A stretch of 7,434 bases of DNA, from the NCBI GenBank assembly GCA_902465465.1, contig CABQNF010000047.1, forward strand, positions 1-7,434, written 5' to 3'. The notes under the pieces were generated by a model. That model searched no databases. It saw nothing but the letters and a program-made list of their open reading frames with translations, and had not been told where the DNA came from. Shown one piece after another: positions 1 to 5,794 of the stretch. The stretch's first letter is position 1, and the number at the start of each line of letters is the position of its first letter. The stretch is from an uncultured Collinsella sp. GTDB taxonomy: Bacteria; Actinomycetota; Coriobacteriia; Coriobacteriales; Coriobacteriaceae. A program made the position numbers and the translations under genes.

Positions 1-1481
1 CTTGCCAGCGCCAGCACGCGCAGGGCCTCGTCGGCCATGGCCTTGTTGGCGGCCACGAGCTCGGCGCGACGCTCCTCGGTCAGCGGAACGACCTTGTCGC
101 CGTCGTAGATATGGGTGCACAGGCCGATCACCACGTCGGGCGCGCCCTTGGTGTACTGCTCATACTCGCCGTCCAGGGTCTCGACGACCACGGACATCAT
201 CTTACGGCCCGAGTCGAACGGGGCCTCGCCCACACGCGGGTGCTCGGCGGTCAGGCCGGTGAGGCCCGCCTTGCCGGCGTCGTTGACGAGCGCGCACTCA
301 GTCGGCTCGCCCACGGCCTCGCCCAGCTCCTCGTCCCACTGGGCATCGGAGCACAGAGCCATGCCGGCCAGGAACTTCTCCTTAGGCGCGGCGAGCTCGT
401 GCTTGACGACGGTCATCTTGTTTTGGGTAAGGGTACCGGTCTTGTCGGAGCAGATGGTCTGCGTGCAGCCGAGAGTCTCGACGGCAGAGAGCTTGCGGAT
501 GATTGCCTGGCGCTTGGCCATCTTGGTCACGCCAAGCGACAGCACGATGGTCACGACGGCGACCAGGCCCTCGGGGATGGCAGCGACGGCGAGCGAGACG
601 GCAACCATAAAGGTATCGAGCAGGGCGGTCGGGTCGGTAAGAACGTTGCCCACGCCGTGGCGGATGATATCAACGCCAAAGATGACGACGCAGATGACGA
701 TAACCATGATGGTGAGGATGCGGCTGAGCTCGGCAAGCTTCACCTGCAGCGGCGTGAGCTCTTCCTTGGCCTCGGCCAGGGCGCCGGCAATCTTGCCCAT
801 CTCGGTGTTCATACCGGTACCGACCACGACGGCGCGACCGCGACCGTACACCACGGTGGAACCCATGTAGCACATGTTCTTGCGGTCGCCGAGCGGCACG
901 TCGTCGGTGCCGGTGGCGAGCTCGATCACGTTGGCATGCTTCTCGACAGGCACGGACTCGCCGGTGAGTGCAGCCTCTTCGATCTTCATCGTGGCGCTCT
1001 CGAGCACGCGGCAGTCGGCCGGGACGGAGTCGCCCGCCTCGAGCATGATCACATCGCCAGGCACGAGCTCGGCACTCGGCAGGTGCACGAGCTTGCCGTC
1101 GCGCAGAACCTTGGACTGCGCCGCGCTCATCTCCTGCAATGCCTCGAGAGCTTCCTCGCTCTTGGCCTCCTGAACCACGCCCAGCACCGAGTTGACGATA
1201 ACGACGAACATGATGATGGCGACGTCGGCAAAGTCCGCCTCACCCTTGACCATGCCCGTGAGTGCACTGATGACGGCGGCAACGATCAGCATGATGACCA
1301 TGGGGTCGGCCATCTGCTCAAAGAAGCGCTTCCACAACGGCGTCTTCTCGGCTTCCTCGAGCTTGTTAGGGCCTGTCTTGGCGAGGCGCGACGACGCCTC
1401 GTCGTTGCTCAGGCCGAGGTTCTCATCGACACCTTGGTCGCTGAGTACCTCCGCCGCGGCGGACAGGTATTCCTTTTGCAT
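1..1481 (-). CDS. P2-type cation-transporting P-type ATPase, probably calcium (3' end outside window)
   Basis: This gene encodes an integral membrane pump that couples ATP hydrolysis, through an aspartyl-phosphate, to cation export. The first 493 codons are visible and the family is usually about 850-900 residues, so the C-terminal hydrolase part and TM5-TM10 lie off the left edge. Seen: TM1 about 60-76, TM2 about 84-103, the actuator-domain TGES motif at 173-176, two more TM segments at about 250-271 and 286-316 with the ion-site motif IPEGL at 302-306, phosphorylation motif DKTGTLT with D346, and the nucleotide-binding KGAPD motif at 445-449. IPEGL in TM4 is typical of P2 (SERCA/PMCA-like) Ca2+ pumps. 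Ion choice also depends on TM5-TM6, which are not visible, so Ca2+ rather than Mn2+ or another cation is inferred. The ATG at 1481 is chosen because AGGAGGGG (1489-1496) lies 7 bases upstream and the protein begins as in the family (MQKEYLSAAAEVL). It diverges from pyruvate kinase and has an unusual structured leader. Confidence 0.93.
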   Translation of the reverse strand, partial: MQKEYLSAAAEVLSDQGVDENLGLSNDEASSRLAKTGPNKLEEAEKTPLWKRFFEQMADPMVIMLIVAAVISALTGMVKGEADFADVAIIMFVVIVNSVLGVVQEAKSEEALEALQEMSAAQSKVLRDGKLVHLPSAELVPGDVIMLEAGDSVPADCRVLESATMKIEEAALTGESVPVEKHANVIELATGTDDVPLGDRKNMCYMGSTVVYGRGRAVVVGTGMNTEMGKIAGALAEAKEELTPLQVKLAELSRILTIMVIVICVVIFGVDIIRHGVGNVLTDPTALLDTFMVAVSLAVAAIPEGLVAVVTIVLSLGVTKMAKRQAIIRKLSAVETLGCTQTICSDKTGTLTQNKMTVVKHELAAPKEKFLAGMALCSDAQWDEELGEAVGEPTECALVNDAGKAGLTGLTAEHPRVGEAPFDSGRKMMSVVVETLDGEYEQYTKGAPDVVIGLCTHIYDGDKVVPLTEERRAELVAANKAMADEALRVLALA

Positions 1482-1488
1482 ATAGAGT

Positions 1489-1585
1489 CCCCTCCTGGGA
1501 TTCGGGCCACTCAGCAGATTGATGCCCGATCATAATTCCCAGGAGAAGGGCAAGGGCTCATCAAGGCTGCCGTGCTGAGCGGCAG
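1489..1585 (-). promoter_or_regulatory. Structured mRNA leader sequestering the ATPase Shine-Dalgarno; possible riboswitch
   Basis: Read as minus-strand RNA, 1537-1548 (CUUCUCCUGGGA) can pair with 1489-1500 (UCCCAGGAGGGG) in a 12-bp helix with two G-U pairs, burying the whole Shine-Dalgarno. Inside it, 1524-1529 (UCGGGC) pairs with 1502-1507 (GCCCGA), closing a 16-nt loop. Upstream, 1580-1585 and 1567-1572 (CUGCCG/CGGCAG) form a 6-bp hairpin whose 7-nt loop CUCAGCA (1573-1579) is perfectly complementary to UGCUGAG (1510-1516) in the loop of the first hairpin, allowing a kissing interaction. A competing 9-bp pairing exists between 1554-1564 and 1519-1527 and would break the inner stem. Several mutually consistent or exclusive helices ending on a ribosome site suggest translational control. 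I do not recognise a known class; the yybP-ykoY manganese riboswitch was considered and its conserved loops were not found. All pairings were worked out by eye. Confidence 0.5.
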
Positions 1586-1599
1586 TTGATAGTGGAGCT

Positions 1600-1629
1600 A
1601 TGGTACCCCAAAGCGGCGCGTCTAGCCAA
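1600..1629 (-). promoter_or_regulatory. Candidate promoter of the P-type ATPase gene
   Basis: On the minus strand TTGGCT (1624-1629) and TACCAT (1600-1605) are separated by 18 bases, a weak-to-moderate sigma70-like match. Transcription would begin near 1593, so both leader hairpins would be in the message. A closer TATGAT (1529-1534) is a better -10 hexamer but lies inside the paired leader and has no partner -35. The choice rests mainly on position. Confidence 0.25.
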
Positions 1630-1633
1630 AACA

Positions 1634-1645
1634 TTCCAATTGGAA
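1634..1645. promoter_or_regulatory. Perfect 12-bp palindrome TTCCAATTGGAA, candidate operator
   Basis: TTCCAATTGGAA is exactly self-complementary and lies directly upstream of the candidate -35 of the ATPase promoter, in the divergent region. This is a typical size for a dimeric repressor or activator site. The binding protein cannot be named from the sequence. Confidence 0.35.
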
Positions 1646-1690
1646 ACACGGCTCGAGTGCAACGATGCAGACCGTATGATGTTCGACATT

Positions 1691-1706
1691 GATAAAACGT
1701 TTTTTC
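1691..1706. promoter_or_regulatory. LacI/CcpA-type operator candidate with central CG
   Basis: GATAAAACGTTTTTTC contains the perfect 10-bp palindrome AAAACGTTTT (1694-1703), and 14 of its 16 bases are symmetric. A-rich/T-rich half sites around a central CG are characteristic of LacI-family operators, including catabolite-control sites. It lies about 150 bases upstream of the pyruvate kinase -10 and about 90 upstream of the candidate ATPase promoter, so either gene could be the target. Glycolytic control of pyruvate kinase is an attractive but unproven reading. Confidence 0.35.
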
Positions 1707-1828
1707 TTCGGTGCATCATCAAACTGAAATATCGCCCAGATAGCAGCGGTTAGAACGGTTGGTAAAGTTTTTGCATATACCGTTTATTCGCAAAAAATGA
1801 ACTTCTAATTCGGCATACGGTCGATTTT

Positions 1829-1859
1829 TTGGGGTATTCGGTCGGCATTTCGTTATAAT
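1829..1859 (+). promoter_or_regulatory. Candidate promoter of pyruvate kinase
   Basis: A consensus TATAAT lies at 1854-1859, about 64 bases before the start codon. The best -35 is a poor TTGGGG at 1829-1834 with a long 19-base spacer, so activator help or another sigma contact is possible. The predicted transcript start near 1866 leaves a leader of about 57 bases. Confidence 0.5.
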
Positions 1860-1922
1860 CATCTCAGTTTTATTTCTTATGGTTTATCTATCAGCGCAAG
1901 ACGATGTCAGATGGAGGTCTGA

Positions 1923-3383
1923 ATGTACAAGCGCACCAAGATTGTATGCACCATGGGTCCCGCCTGCGATAGCGACGAGACCATCCGCGAGATGATCAAG
2001 GCGGGCATGAACGTCGCCCGTTTTAACTTCTCGCACGGATCCTACGACGAGCACCACGGTCGCATCGAGCGCGTCCGTCGTATTTCCAAGGAGCTCGGTC
2101 TGCCCGTCGGCATCCTGCTCGACACCAAGGGCCCCGAGGTCCGCACCGGCCTTCTGGTCGACGGCAAGAAGGTTGCCGTCAAGACCGGCGATAAGATCGT
2201 CGTCACCGCTCAGCCCACGTCCGAGGATTTCCACGGCACCGCTGAGCACATCTCCCTCGACTACCTGGCTCTGCCCTCCGAGGTCGAGAAGGGCTCCCTT
2301 ATCCTGATCGATGATGGTCTGGTTGCCCTCGAGGTCGAGTCCGTCGACGGCCAGGACATGACCTGCGTCGTTAAGAACGACGGCCTGATCGGCGAGCGCA
2401 AGGGCGTCAACATGCCCAACGTCAACATCTCGCTGCCCGCTATCACCGAGCGCGATCGTCAGGACATCCTCTTTGGCCTGACCGAGAACATCGACTACAT
2501 CGCCGCTTCCTTCATCCGTGACGGCGAGTCCGTCCGCGGCATTCGCAAGCTTTGCCGCGAGAACGGTGGCGAGCACGTGACGATTTTCCCGAAGATCGAG
2601 TGCGCCCTGGGCGTCGAGAACTTCGACGAGATCCTCGAGGCTTCCGACGGCATCATGGTCGCCCGTGGCGACCTGGGCATCGAGATTAAGCCCGAGCTCG
2701 TTCCCCACATCCAAAAGGAGATCATCGCTAAGTGCAACGCGGCCTACAAGCCCGTTATCACCGCTACGCAGATGCTCGACTCCATGCAGCAGAACCCGCG
2801 CCCGACGCGCGCCGAGGTTGCCGACGTTGCTAACGCCATTTACGACGGCACTGACGCCGTTATGCTCTCTGGCGAGTCCGCTGCCGGTAAGTACCCGGTC
2901 GAGGCCGTCAAGATGCAGGCCAGCATTGCTCTCGAGACCGAGAAGTACCTCCCGGCCCACGCTCCGCTCGAGGTTCCGGCCGACGCTCATGGCACCCGCG
3001 TTGTTAACAACGTTGTGGGTATGTCCGCTGTGAACATGGCCACCACCGTTGGCGCCAAGTGCATCACCGTGCCGACGACCACCGGTCGTACCGCTCGCCT
3101 GATTTCGCACTTCCGTCCCAACATGCCGATCTGCGCGTTCTCCCGCCACGAGTGGGCCGTCCAGCAGATGATCATGTACTGGGGCGTTATCCCGCATCAG
3201 GCCGAGATTACCCAGGGCACCGTCAACGGCACGATCGTCAAGGCGATCGAGACCGCTAAGGAGCTCGGCTACGTCGAGGCCGGCGACCTGACCGTCGCTA
3301 CCGCCGGCGATCCCCGCATGAGCGTCCAGCTCGAGGACAAGGTCTCCTCGACCAACGTCGCTTACGTCGCTCAGGTGCGCTAG
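1923..3383 (+). CDS. pyk: Pyruvate kinase
   Basis: This cytoplasmic enzyme transfers phosphate from phosphoenolpyruvate to ADP, giving pyruvate and ATP in the last step of glycolysis. The 486-residue protein is complete and close to the usual 470-480. It lacks the extra C-terminal PEP-utiliser-like domain of Bacillus-type enzymes. Seen: the ATP/K+-site block ARFNFSHG (32-39), DTKGPEVR (67-74), catalytic Lys224 and metal-ligand Glu226 in FPKIE, MVARGDLG (245-252) carrying the second metal ligand Asp250, TATQMLDSM (280-288), and PTRAEVADVANAIYDG. The C-terminal domain carries TTTGRTARLISHFRP, equivalent to the effector-site region of allosteric enzymes. The residue after KIE is Cys where most relatives have a polar residue such as Asn or Arg, a minor deviation. 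The ATG is preceded by TGGAGGT (1912-1918) at good spacing. The gene appears monocistronic, with its own promoter and a strong terminator. Confidence 0.98.
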   Translation: MYKRTKIVCTMGPACDSDETIREMIKAGMNVARFNFSHGSYDEHHGRIERVRRISKELGLPVGILLDTKGPEVRTGLLVDGKKVAVKTGDKIVVTAQPTSEDFHGTAEHISLDYLALPSEVEKGSLILIDDGLVALEVESVDGQDMTCVVKNDGLIGERKGVNMPNVNISLPAITERDRQDILFGLTENIDYIAASFIRDGESVRGIRKLCRENGGEHVTIFPKIECALGVENFDEILEASDGIMVARGDLGIEIKPELVPHIQKEIIAKCNAAYKPVITATQMLDSMQQNPRPTRAEVADVANAIYDGTDAVMLSGESAAGKYPVEAVKMQASIALETEKYLPAHAPLEVPADAHGTRVVNNVVGMSAVNMATTVGAKCITVPTTTGRTARLISHFRPNMPICAFSRHEWAVQQMIMYWGVIPHQAEITQGTVNGTIVKAIETAKELGYVEAGDLTVATAGDPRMSVQLEDKVSSTNVAYVAQVR

Positions 3384-3397
3384 CATACTTGCATTGC

Positions 3398-3434
3398 AAA
3401 GGGCCCGGAAGGCTTCGCCTTCCGGGCCTTTTTT
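3398..3434 (+). terminator. Rho-independent terminator of pyk
   Basis: GGCCCGGAAGGC (3402-3413) pairs with GCCTTCCGGGCC (3417-3428) in a perfect 12-bp GC-rich stem with a tiny TTC loop, or an 11-bp stem with a CTTCG loop. A run of six T follows (3429-3434). Flanking AAA can pair with part of the T run. It starts 14 bases after the pyk stop codon. Confidence 0.95.
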
Positions 3435-3614
3435 CTGTGCCAATGCCGCCGCACGGCAAAACACGCACTCATTTCTTTACCAAAAGCGCGAAATCCACCC
3501 TTCGAGGCCCAAAAAATAAAGCCCCAAGCGCTAAAAGTGTTCGCCCGGTGGCAAACCCACACCTCACACAGGGCTGATAAATCGTTTTAGCAAGAACCAA
3601 ATCGACCTGGTTTT

Positions 3615-3738
3615 CGGAAGCATGCGGCAAATTCTGGAACCTCCGAGCACACCCTGTTTTTTCGCAACAAAATGCCTGATAAACTAGCCTCAAAAGCAAG
3701 GTCCGCTCATAGGGTTCAGATTTTGCCGCATACTTCCG
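3615..3738. repeat. 34-nt imperfect inverted repeat flanking a 56-bp spacer
   Basis: The reverse complement of 3615-3648 matches 3705-3738 at 28 of 34 positions without gaps. The best-conserved core is TTTGCCGCAT (right arm 3722-3731) followed by CTTCCG (3733-3738). The intervening 56 bases (3649-3704) are AT-rich and contain a possible promoter. The right arm ends 54 bases before the start codon at 3793. The arrangement suggests paired protein-binding sites around a promoter. A long RNA hairpin or a remnant miniature element cannot be excluded, though I saw no flanking target duplication. Confidence 0.75.
3657..3685 (+). promoter_or_regulatory. Weak candidate promoter inside the inverted repeat spacer
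   Basis: TAAACT (3680-3685) is a plausible -10, and the T-run TTTTTT (3657-3662) sits 17 bases upstream in the -35 position. The match is poor; it is listed mainly because it lies between the two repeat arms and points at the gene starting at 3793. Confidence 0.2.
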
Positions 3739-3792
3739 GATTGACGCTGGCATCACTCGCTTCAAAGAGATGATTTCGGCCAGGAGGGCATT

Positions 3793-4869
3793 ATGGACCT
3801 GACGCTTTGTGGGCAATCCGCCTTTAACTATTGCCGCATCCCGCCGCAGGTATTAGGCCTTTACCCCGCCATTAGCCTTGGCAATATGGATCGCAGATGT
3901 TGTGGCCTCGGAAGTCATGCAGTTGTAAAAGACCTGCTTCACGCACCACTTCACAGGCTTGTATTCACTCGGGCACAATCCGGGTCGCGAAGCCTGTTTA
4001 AATCGCACCTCCTGACCCAAGAACCACCTCCGGGGTCGTTTAGGCAGACTGAACATAGGTTTGATGTCACGTCACCGGAGTTCACGCTGCTCAACCTTGC
4101 TACGCAGGTTTCACGCAACCAGTTACTCATGGCTTGCTACGAGATGTGCGGCTCCTTTGCAGTGTTTAAGCCCTGCGAGCGAACGCAACAACAACAACTC
4201 GATGAAGCTATTTCGCTTAAGTTCATTCCACCCAACTGCGGGTGGGAGCGAGTTAACGACACCAAGGGCAATGACACCAACTTGTGGAAGCGCACGCCGC
4301 TTCTTACCGCAACGGATATCGCCGCGTTCGCCAAGCAAGCCGCAGGCCTGCGCGGCGTCAAACAACTGCGCTGGGCGGCCGAGCACATGACGGGGCAGGC
4401 CGCCTCGCCCTTCGAAGTACAGACCTCCATGCTTATCTCGCTCCCCCGCGACGAGGGCGGCCAGAGCATCGAGATCGCCAACAACGCGCGCATCCCGCTC
4501 AGTGAAGCCGCACGTTCGCTGTATGACAAAACCTGCTGCTACGCCGATATCCTCATCGAAAGCGCCACCGACAGCATGGGCGTCATTCTGGAATGCCAAG
4601 GCCGCTCTGCCCACGACAGCGAAGCCGCGAGCCTCTCCGATGCCGAGCGCGCCACCGCACTCACAAGCATGGGCTACGACGTCATCCAAATTACCTATGA
4701 CCAGATCAAGGAGAAGAAGAGCTTCGACCACATAGCCGAGCTCATCCATAAAAAGGCCGGGCTTCCCCACATCCCAAAGACCAAACAGGAGCGCATTGCC
4801 GAAGATACCTTACGGCAAGAGCTACTTGTCGATTGGGTTGAGCTATTCACTGCCGGGCCGGCCAGCTAG
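3793..4869 (+). CDS. Protein with AbiEi-antitoxin-like N-terminal part and DUF559/Vsr-like nuclease-fold C-terminal part
   Basis: The 358-residue protein has no signal peptide or membrane segment. Its first part (about 1-105) resembles the sensor-like region of AbiEi-family antitoxins: TLCGQSAFNY near the start, then PPGSF followed by VTSPEFTLLNLA with SPE at 94-96. I cannot make out the winged helix that usually precedes this region. The C-terminal part (about 235-325) follows the DUF559/Vsr nuclease-fold pattern: Asp252 in ADILI, then Glu267-Cys-Gln269-Gly270, His274, Asp283, Arg286 and Gly294-Tyr with a final VIQITYDQI strand. The catalytic-type Asp and Glu are present, with Gln where many PD-(D/E)XK enzymes have Lys, so activity is uncertain. 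AGGAGG (3782-3787) sits 5 bases before the ATG. The gene is solitary, with no adjacent AbiEii toxin, and is preceded by a long inverted repeat. AbiEi antitoxins are known to repress their own promoters through inverted repeats. The N-terminal half looks lower in GC than its neighbours. Domain names are from recognition only and function is unproven. Confidence 0.8.
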   Translation: MDLTLCGQSAFNYCRIPPQVLGLYPAISLGNMDRRCCGLGSHAVVKDLLHAPLHRLVFTRAQSGSRSLFKSHLLTQEPPPGSFRQTEHRFDVTSPEFTLLNLATQVSRNQLLMACYEMCGSFAVFKPCERTQQQQLDEAISLKFIPPNCGWERVNDTKGNDTNLWKRTPLLTATDIAAFAKQAAGLRGVKQLRWAAEHMTGQAASPFEVQTSMLISLPRDEGGQSIEIANNARIPLSEAARSLYDKTCCYADILIESATDSMGVILECQGRSAHDSEAASLSDAERATALTSMGYDVIQITYDQIKEKKSFDHIAELIHKKAGLPHIPKTKQERIAEDTLRQELLVDWVELFTAGPAS

Positions 4870-5714
4870 CAGCTAGCAATCAGGGGCAGCGCAGGCACAT
4901 CGGGCGATTCGACACGGGCGGCAAAACCCGCCTCGGTCAGCTCGATGACCTCGGTAAACGTTGCGTCGAAGAATTCCTCGGTTAGCAGGCGGTATGGCGG
5001 ATGGTCGGGATCGCCGGGGTTTTCGCGTACAATCTCGTGCATGACGCCGATGGTCTTGAGCACATACTCCTTATGGATGGGATACTGCCCAAAACGCGTC
5101 GCCGCAGTATACAGGCGATCGGTCGCGCGCGGAATCGAAACAATGCCGAGCGTCTTGCCGAACCAGTCAAAGTCGCCTTGCTTTTTAATGCGGAACTCCT
5201 CGCACGGCTTGCCGCCGTGCGCCTCCAGGTACTGATTCACGCGCGTATTCCATACGGTATCGGCCACCAGATGCGACCAGACACCCAGTGTCAAATCGAG
5301 CAACGACTGCGCCACATCTTCGGACGCAAGCGAGAACTCACGAGCGCCGGGACCGACAACCGGCTCAGCATCCCTGTAGCGCTGGGGATAGTGCACGCGA
5401 TTCAGTCGCTCGCGCTCCTCGATAATCGAGGTCGCCGCGGCTGGCGCACCGGTGGGCGAACTTTTAAGCAACGGTGCCACATAGGTATCCCAGAACTCGT
5501 GCTCACGCGGCTTAGGGATAGGCTCGGGCTTGGCAAAGTGCGTAATGCGGTACGGGATGGGATCGGCGATGCCAGGGACCATATAGCCCACGAAAATATC
5601 CGGAACCACGCAGCCAAACAAAAAGGCATTGCGGTCGCGCACGCTCTTGGCAAGCGCACCGGTGCGCTCCAGCAAACGCTCCGTCTGAGCGATATGAATG
5701 TTCCAGCTTGGCAT
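4866..5714 (-). CDS. Zinc-dependent phospholipase C family protein
   Basis: The protein belongs by pattern to the zinc-dependent phospholipase C/S1-P1-like all-helical fold, which binds metal through scattered His and Asp. With numbering from the chosen Met, candidate ligands are Trp4 and His7 in MPSWNIHIAQ, Asp39 in VVPDIF, His59 in ITHF, and the diagnostic HxxxD at His148-Asp152 (SHLVADTVW). The order resembles bacterial PC-PLC. No secretion signal is present, so the substrate may be cytoplasmic and is not known; many such family members are uncharacterised. An in-frame ATG at 5726 would add four residues (MGVA). I prefer 5714 because the family begins MPSW, because GGGGGTGG (5717-5724) then serves as ribosome site, and because an extended -10 at 5741-5749 leaves only about 8 bases before 5726. 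It lies 68-80 bases downstream of the ECF ATPase gene on the same strand, and its stop overlaps that of the convergent gene. Confidence 0.8.
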   Translation of the reverse strand: MPSWNIHIAQTERLLERTGALAKSVRDRNAFLFGCVVPDIFVGYMVPGIADPIPYRITHFAKPEPIPKPREHEFWDTYVAPLLKSSPTGAPAAATSIIEERERLNRVHYPQRYRDAEPVVGPGAREFSLASEDVAQSLLDLTLGVWSHLVADTVWNTRVNQYLEAHGGKPCEEFRIKKQGDFDWFGKTLGIVSIPRATDRLYTAATRFGQYPIHKEYVLKTIGVMHEIVRENPGDPDHPPYRLLTEEFFDATFTEVIELTEAGFAARVESPDVPALPLIASC

Positions 5715-5740
5715 AGCCACCCCCATAAAAAACCTGGATA

Positions 5741-5749
5741 ACTATACCA
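5741..5749 (-). promoter_or_regulatory. Extended -10 promoter candidate for the phospholipase C-like gene
   Basis: On the minus strand TGGTATAGT matches the extended -10 consensus TGnTATAAT at all but one position, with no clear -35. Transcription would start near 5734, giving a very short leader. It suggests this gene can be expressed apart from the ECF genes upstream. Confidence 0.4.
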
Positions 5750-5758
5750 TCACGGCAA

Positions 5759-5774
5759 AGCCGCGCGGGCGGCT
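5759..5774 (-). terminator. Weak hairpin after the ECF ATPase gene
   Basis: AGCCGC (5769-5774 on the minus strand) and GCGGCT (5759-5764) form a 6-bp GC-rich stem with a 4-base loop, followed only by TTTG. The T tract is too short for a convincing intrinsic terminator, so partial read-through into the phospholipase C-like gene is likely. Confidence 0.3.
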
Positions 5775-5794
5775 ACGCACGCTCTACGCAGCAA

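Larger units (their letters stand above)
1482..1922. other. Divergent intergenic region between the ATPase and pyruvate kinase
   Basis: No protein-coding gene is supported in these 441 bases. The left part is the ATPase leader and promoter and the middle holds two palindromes. The right part is AT-rich and ends in the pyruvate kinase promoter and ribosome site. The right part also carries a weak inverted repeat, TTTTTGC (1768-1774) and GCAAAAA (1790-1796), with a 15-base spacer. A related motif recurs at GACCGTATG (1670-1678), CATACGGTC (1814-1822) and TATTCGGTCGG (1835-1845). Confidence 0.7.
3435..3792. other. Gene-free, lower-GC region upstream of the AbiEi/DUF559-like gene
   Basis: I see no supportable gene here. 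By eye the GC content is clearly lower than in the flanking pyk and transporter genes, with A and T runs such as CCCAAAAAATAAAG near 3508-3521. The right half is occupied by the long inverted repeat and a weak promoter candidate. A small TGCCG/CGGCA hairpin at 3444-3458 has no evident role. Confidence 0.6.

Noticed and set aside
1529..1534. TATGAT as -10 of the ATPase promoter
   Set aside because: It has no -35 at proper spacing and sits in the internal loop of the paired leader. A start from here would remove half of the well-formed hairpin. It remains a fallback.
111..1535. Plus-strand open frame of 474 codons
   Set aside because: It lies antisense to the P-type ATPase, whose motifs are unmistakable. 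The His/Asp/Gly-rich translation is typical of a mirrored frame of a high-GC gene and resembles no family.
1489..1620. yybP-ykoY manganese riboswitch
   Set aside because: It is an attractive match for a P-type ATPase leader, but I could not find the conserved GGGGAGUAG-like loop or the expected helix order.
1768..1796. TTTTTGC/GCAAAAA inverted repeat as terminator or operator
   Set aside because: The 7-bp arms are mostly A/T with a 15-base spacer and no following T tract, so this may be chance in an AT-rich upstream region.
1884..3464. Minus-strand open frame of 526 codons
   Set aside because: It is antisense to the complete pyruvate kinase and runs across its terminator. The low-complexity Asp/Leu/Val/Gly-rich translation has no recognisable domain.
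3615..3738. Insertion sequence or MITE
   Set aside because: There is no transposase, no visible target-site duplication and only imperfect ends. Placement around a promoter fits a regulatory element better.
3469..3816. Minus-strand open frame of 115 codons
   Set aside because: It spans the long inverted repeat and the ribosome site of the opposite gene, has no convincing ribosome site, and its translation shows no family features. A small gene cannot be fully excluded.
4123..4770. Minus-strand open frame of 215 codons
   Set aside because: It is antisense to the DUF559-like region, whose conserved residues are on the plus strand.
5001..5741. Plus-strand open frame of 246 codons
   Set aside because: It is antisense to the phospholipase C-like gene, which carries the HxxxD and other ligand motifs.
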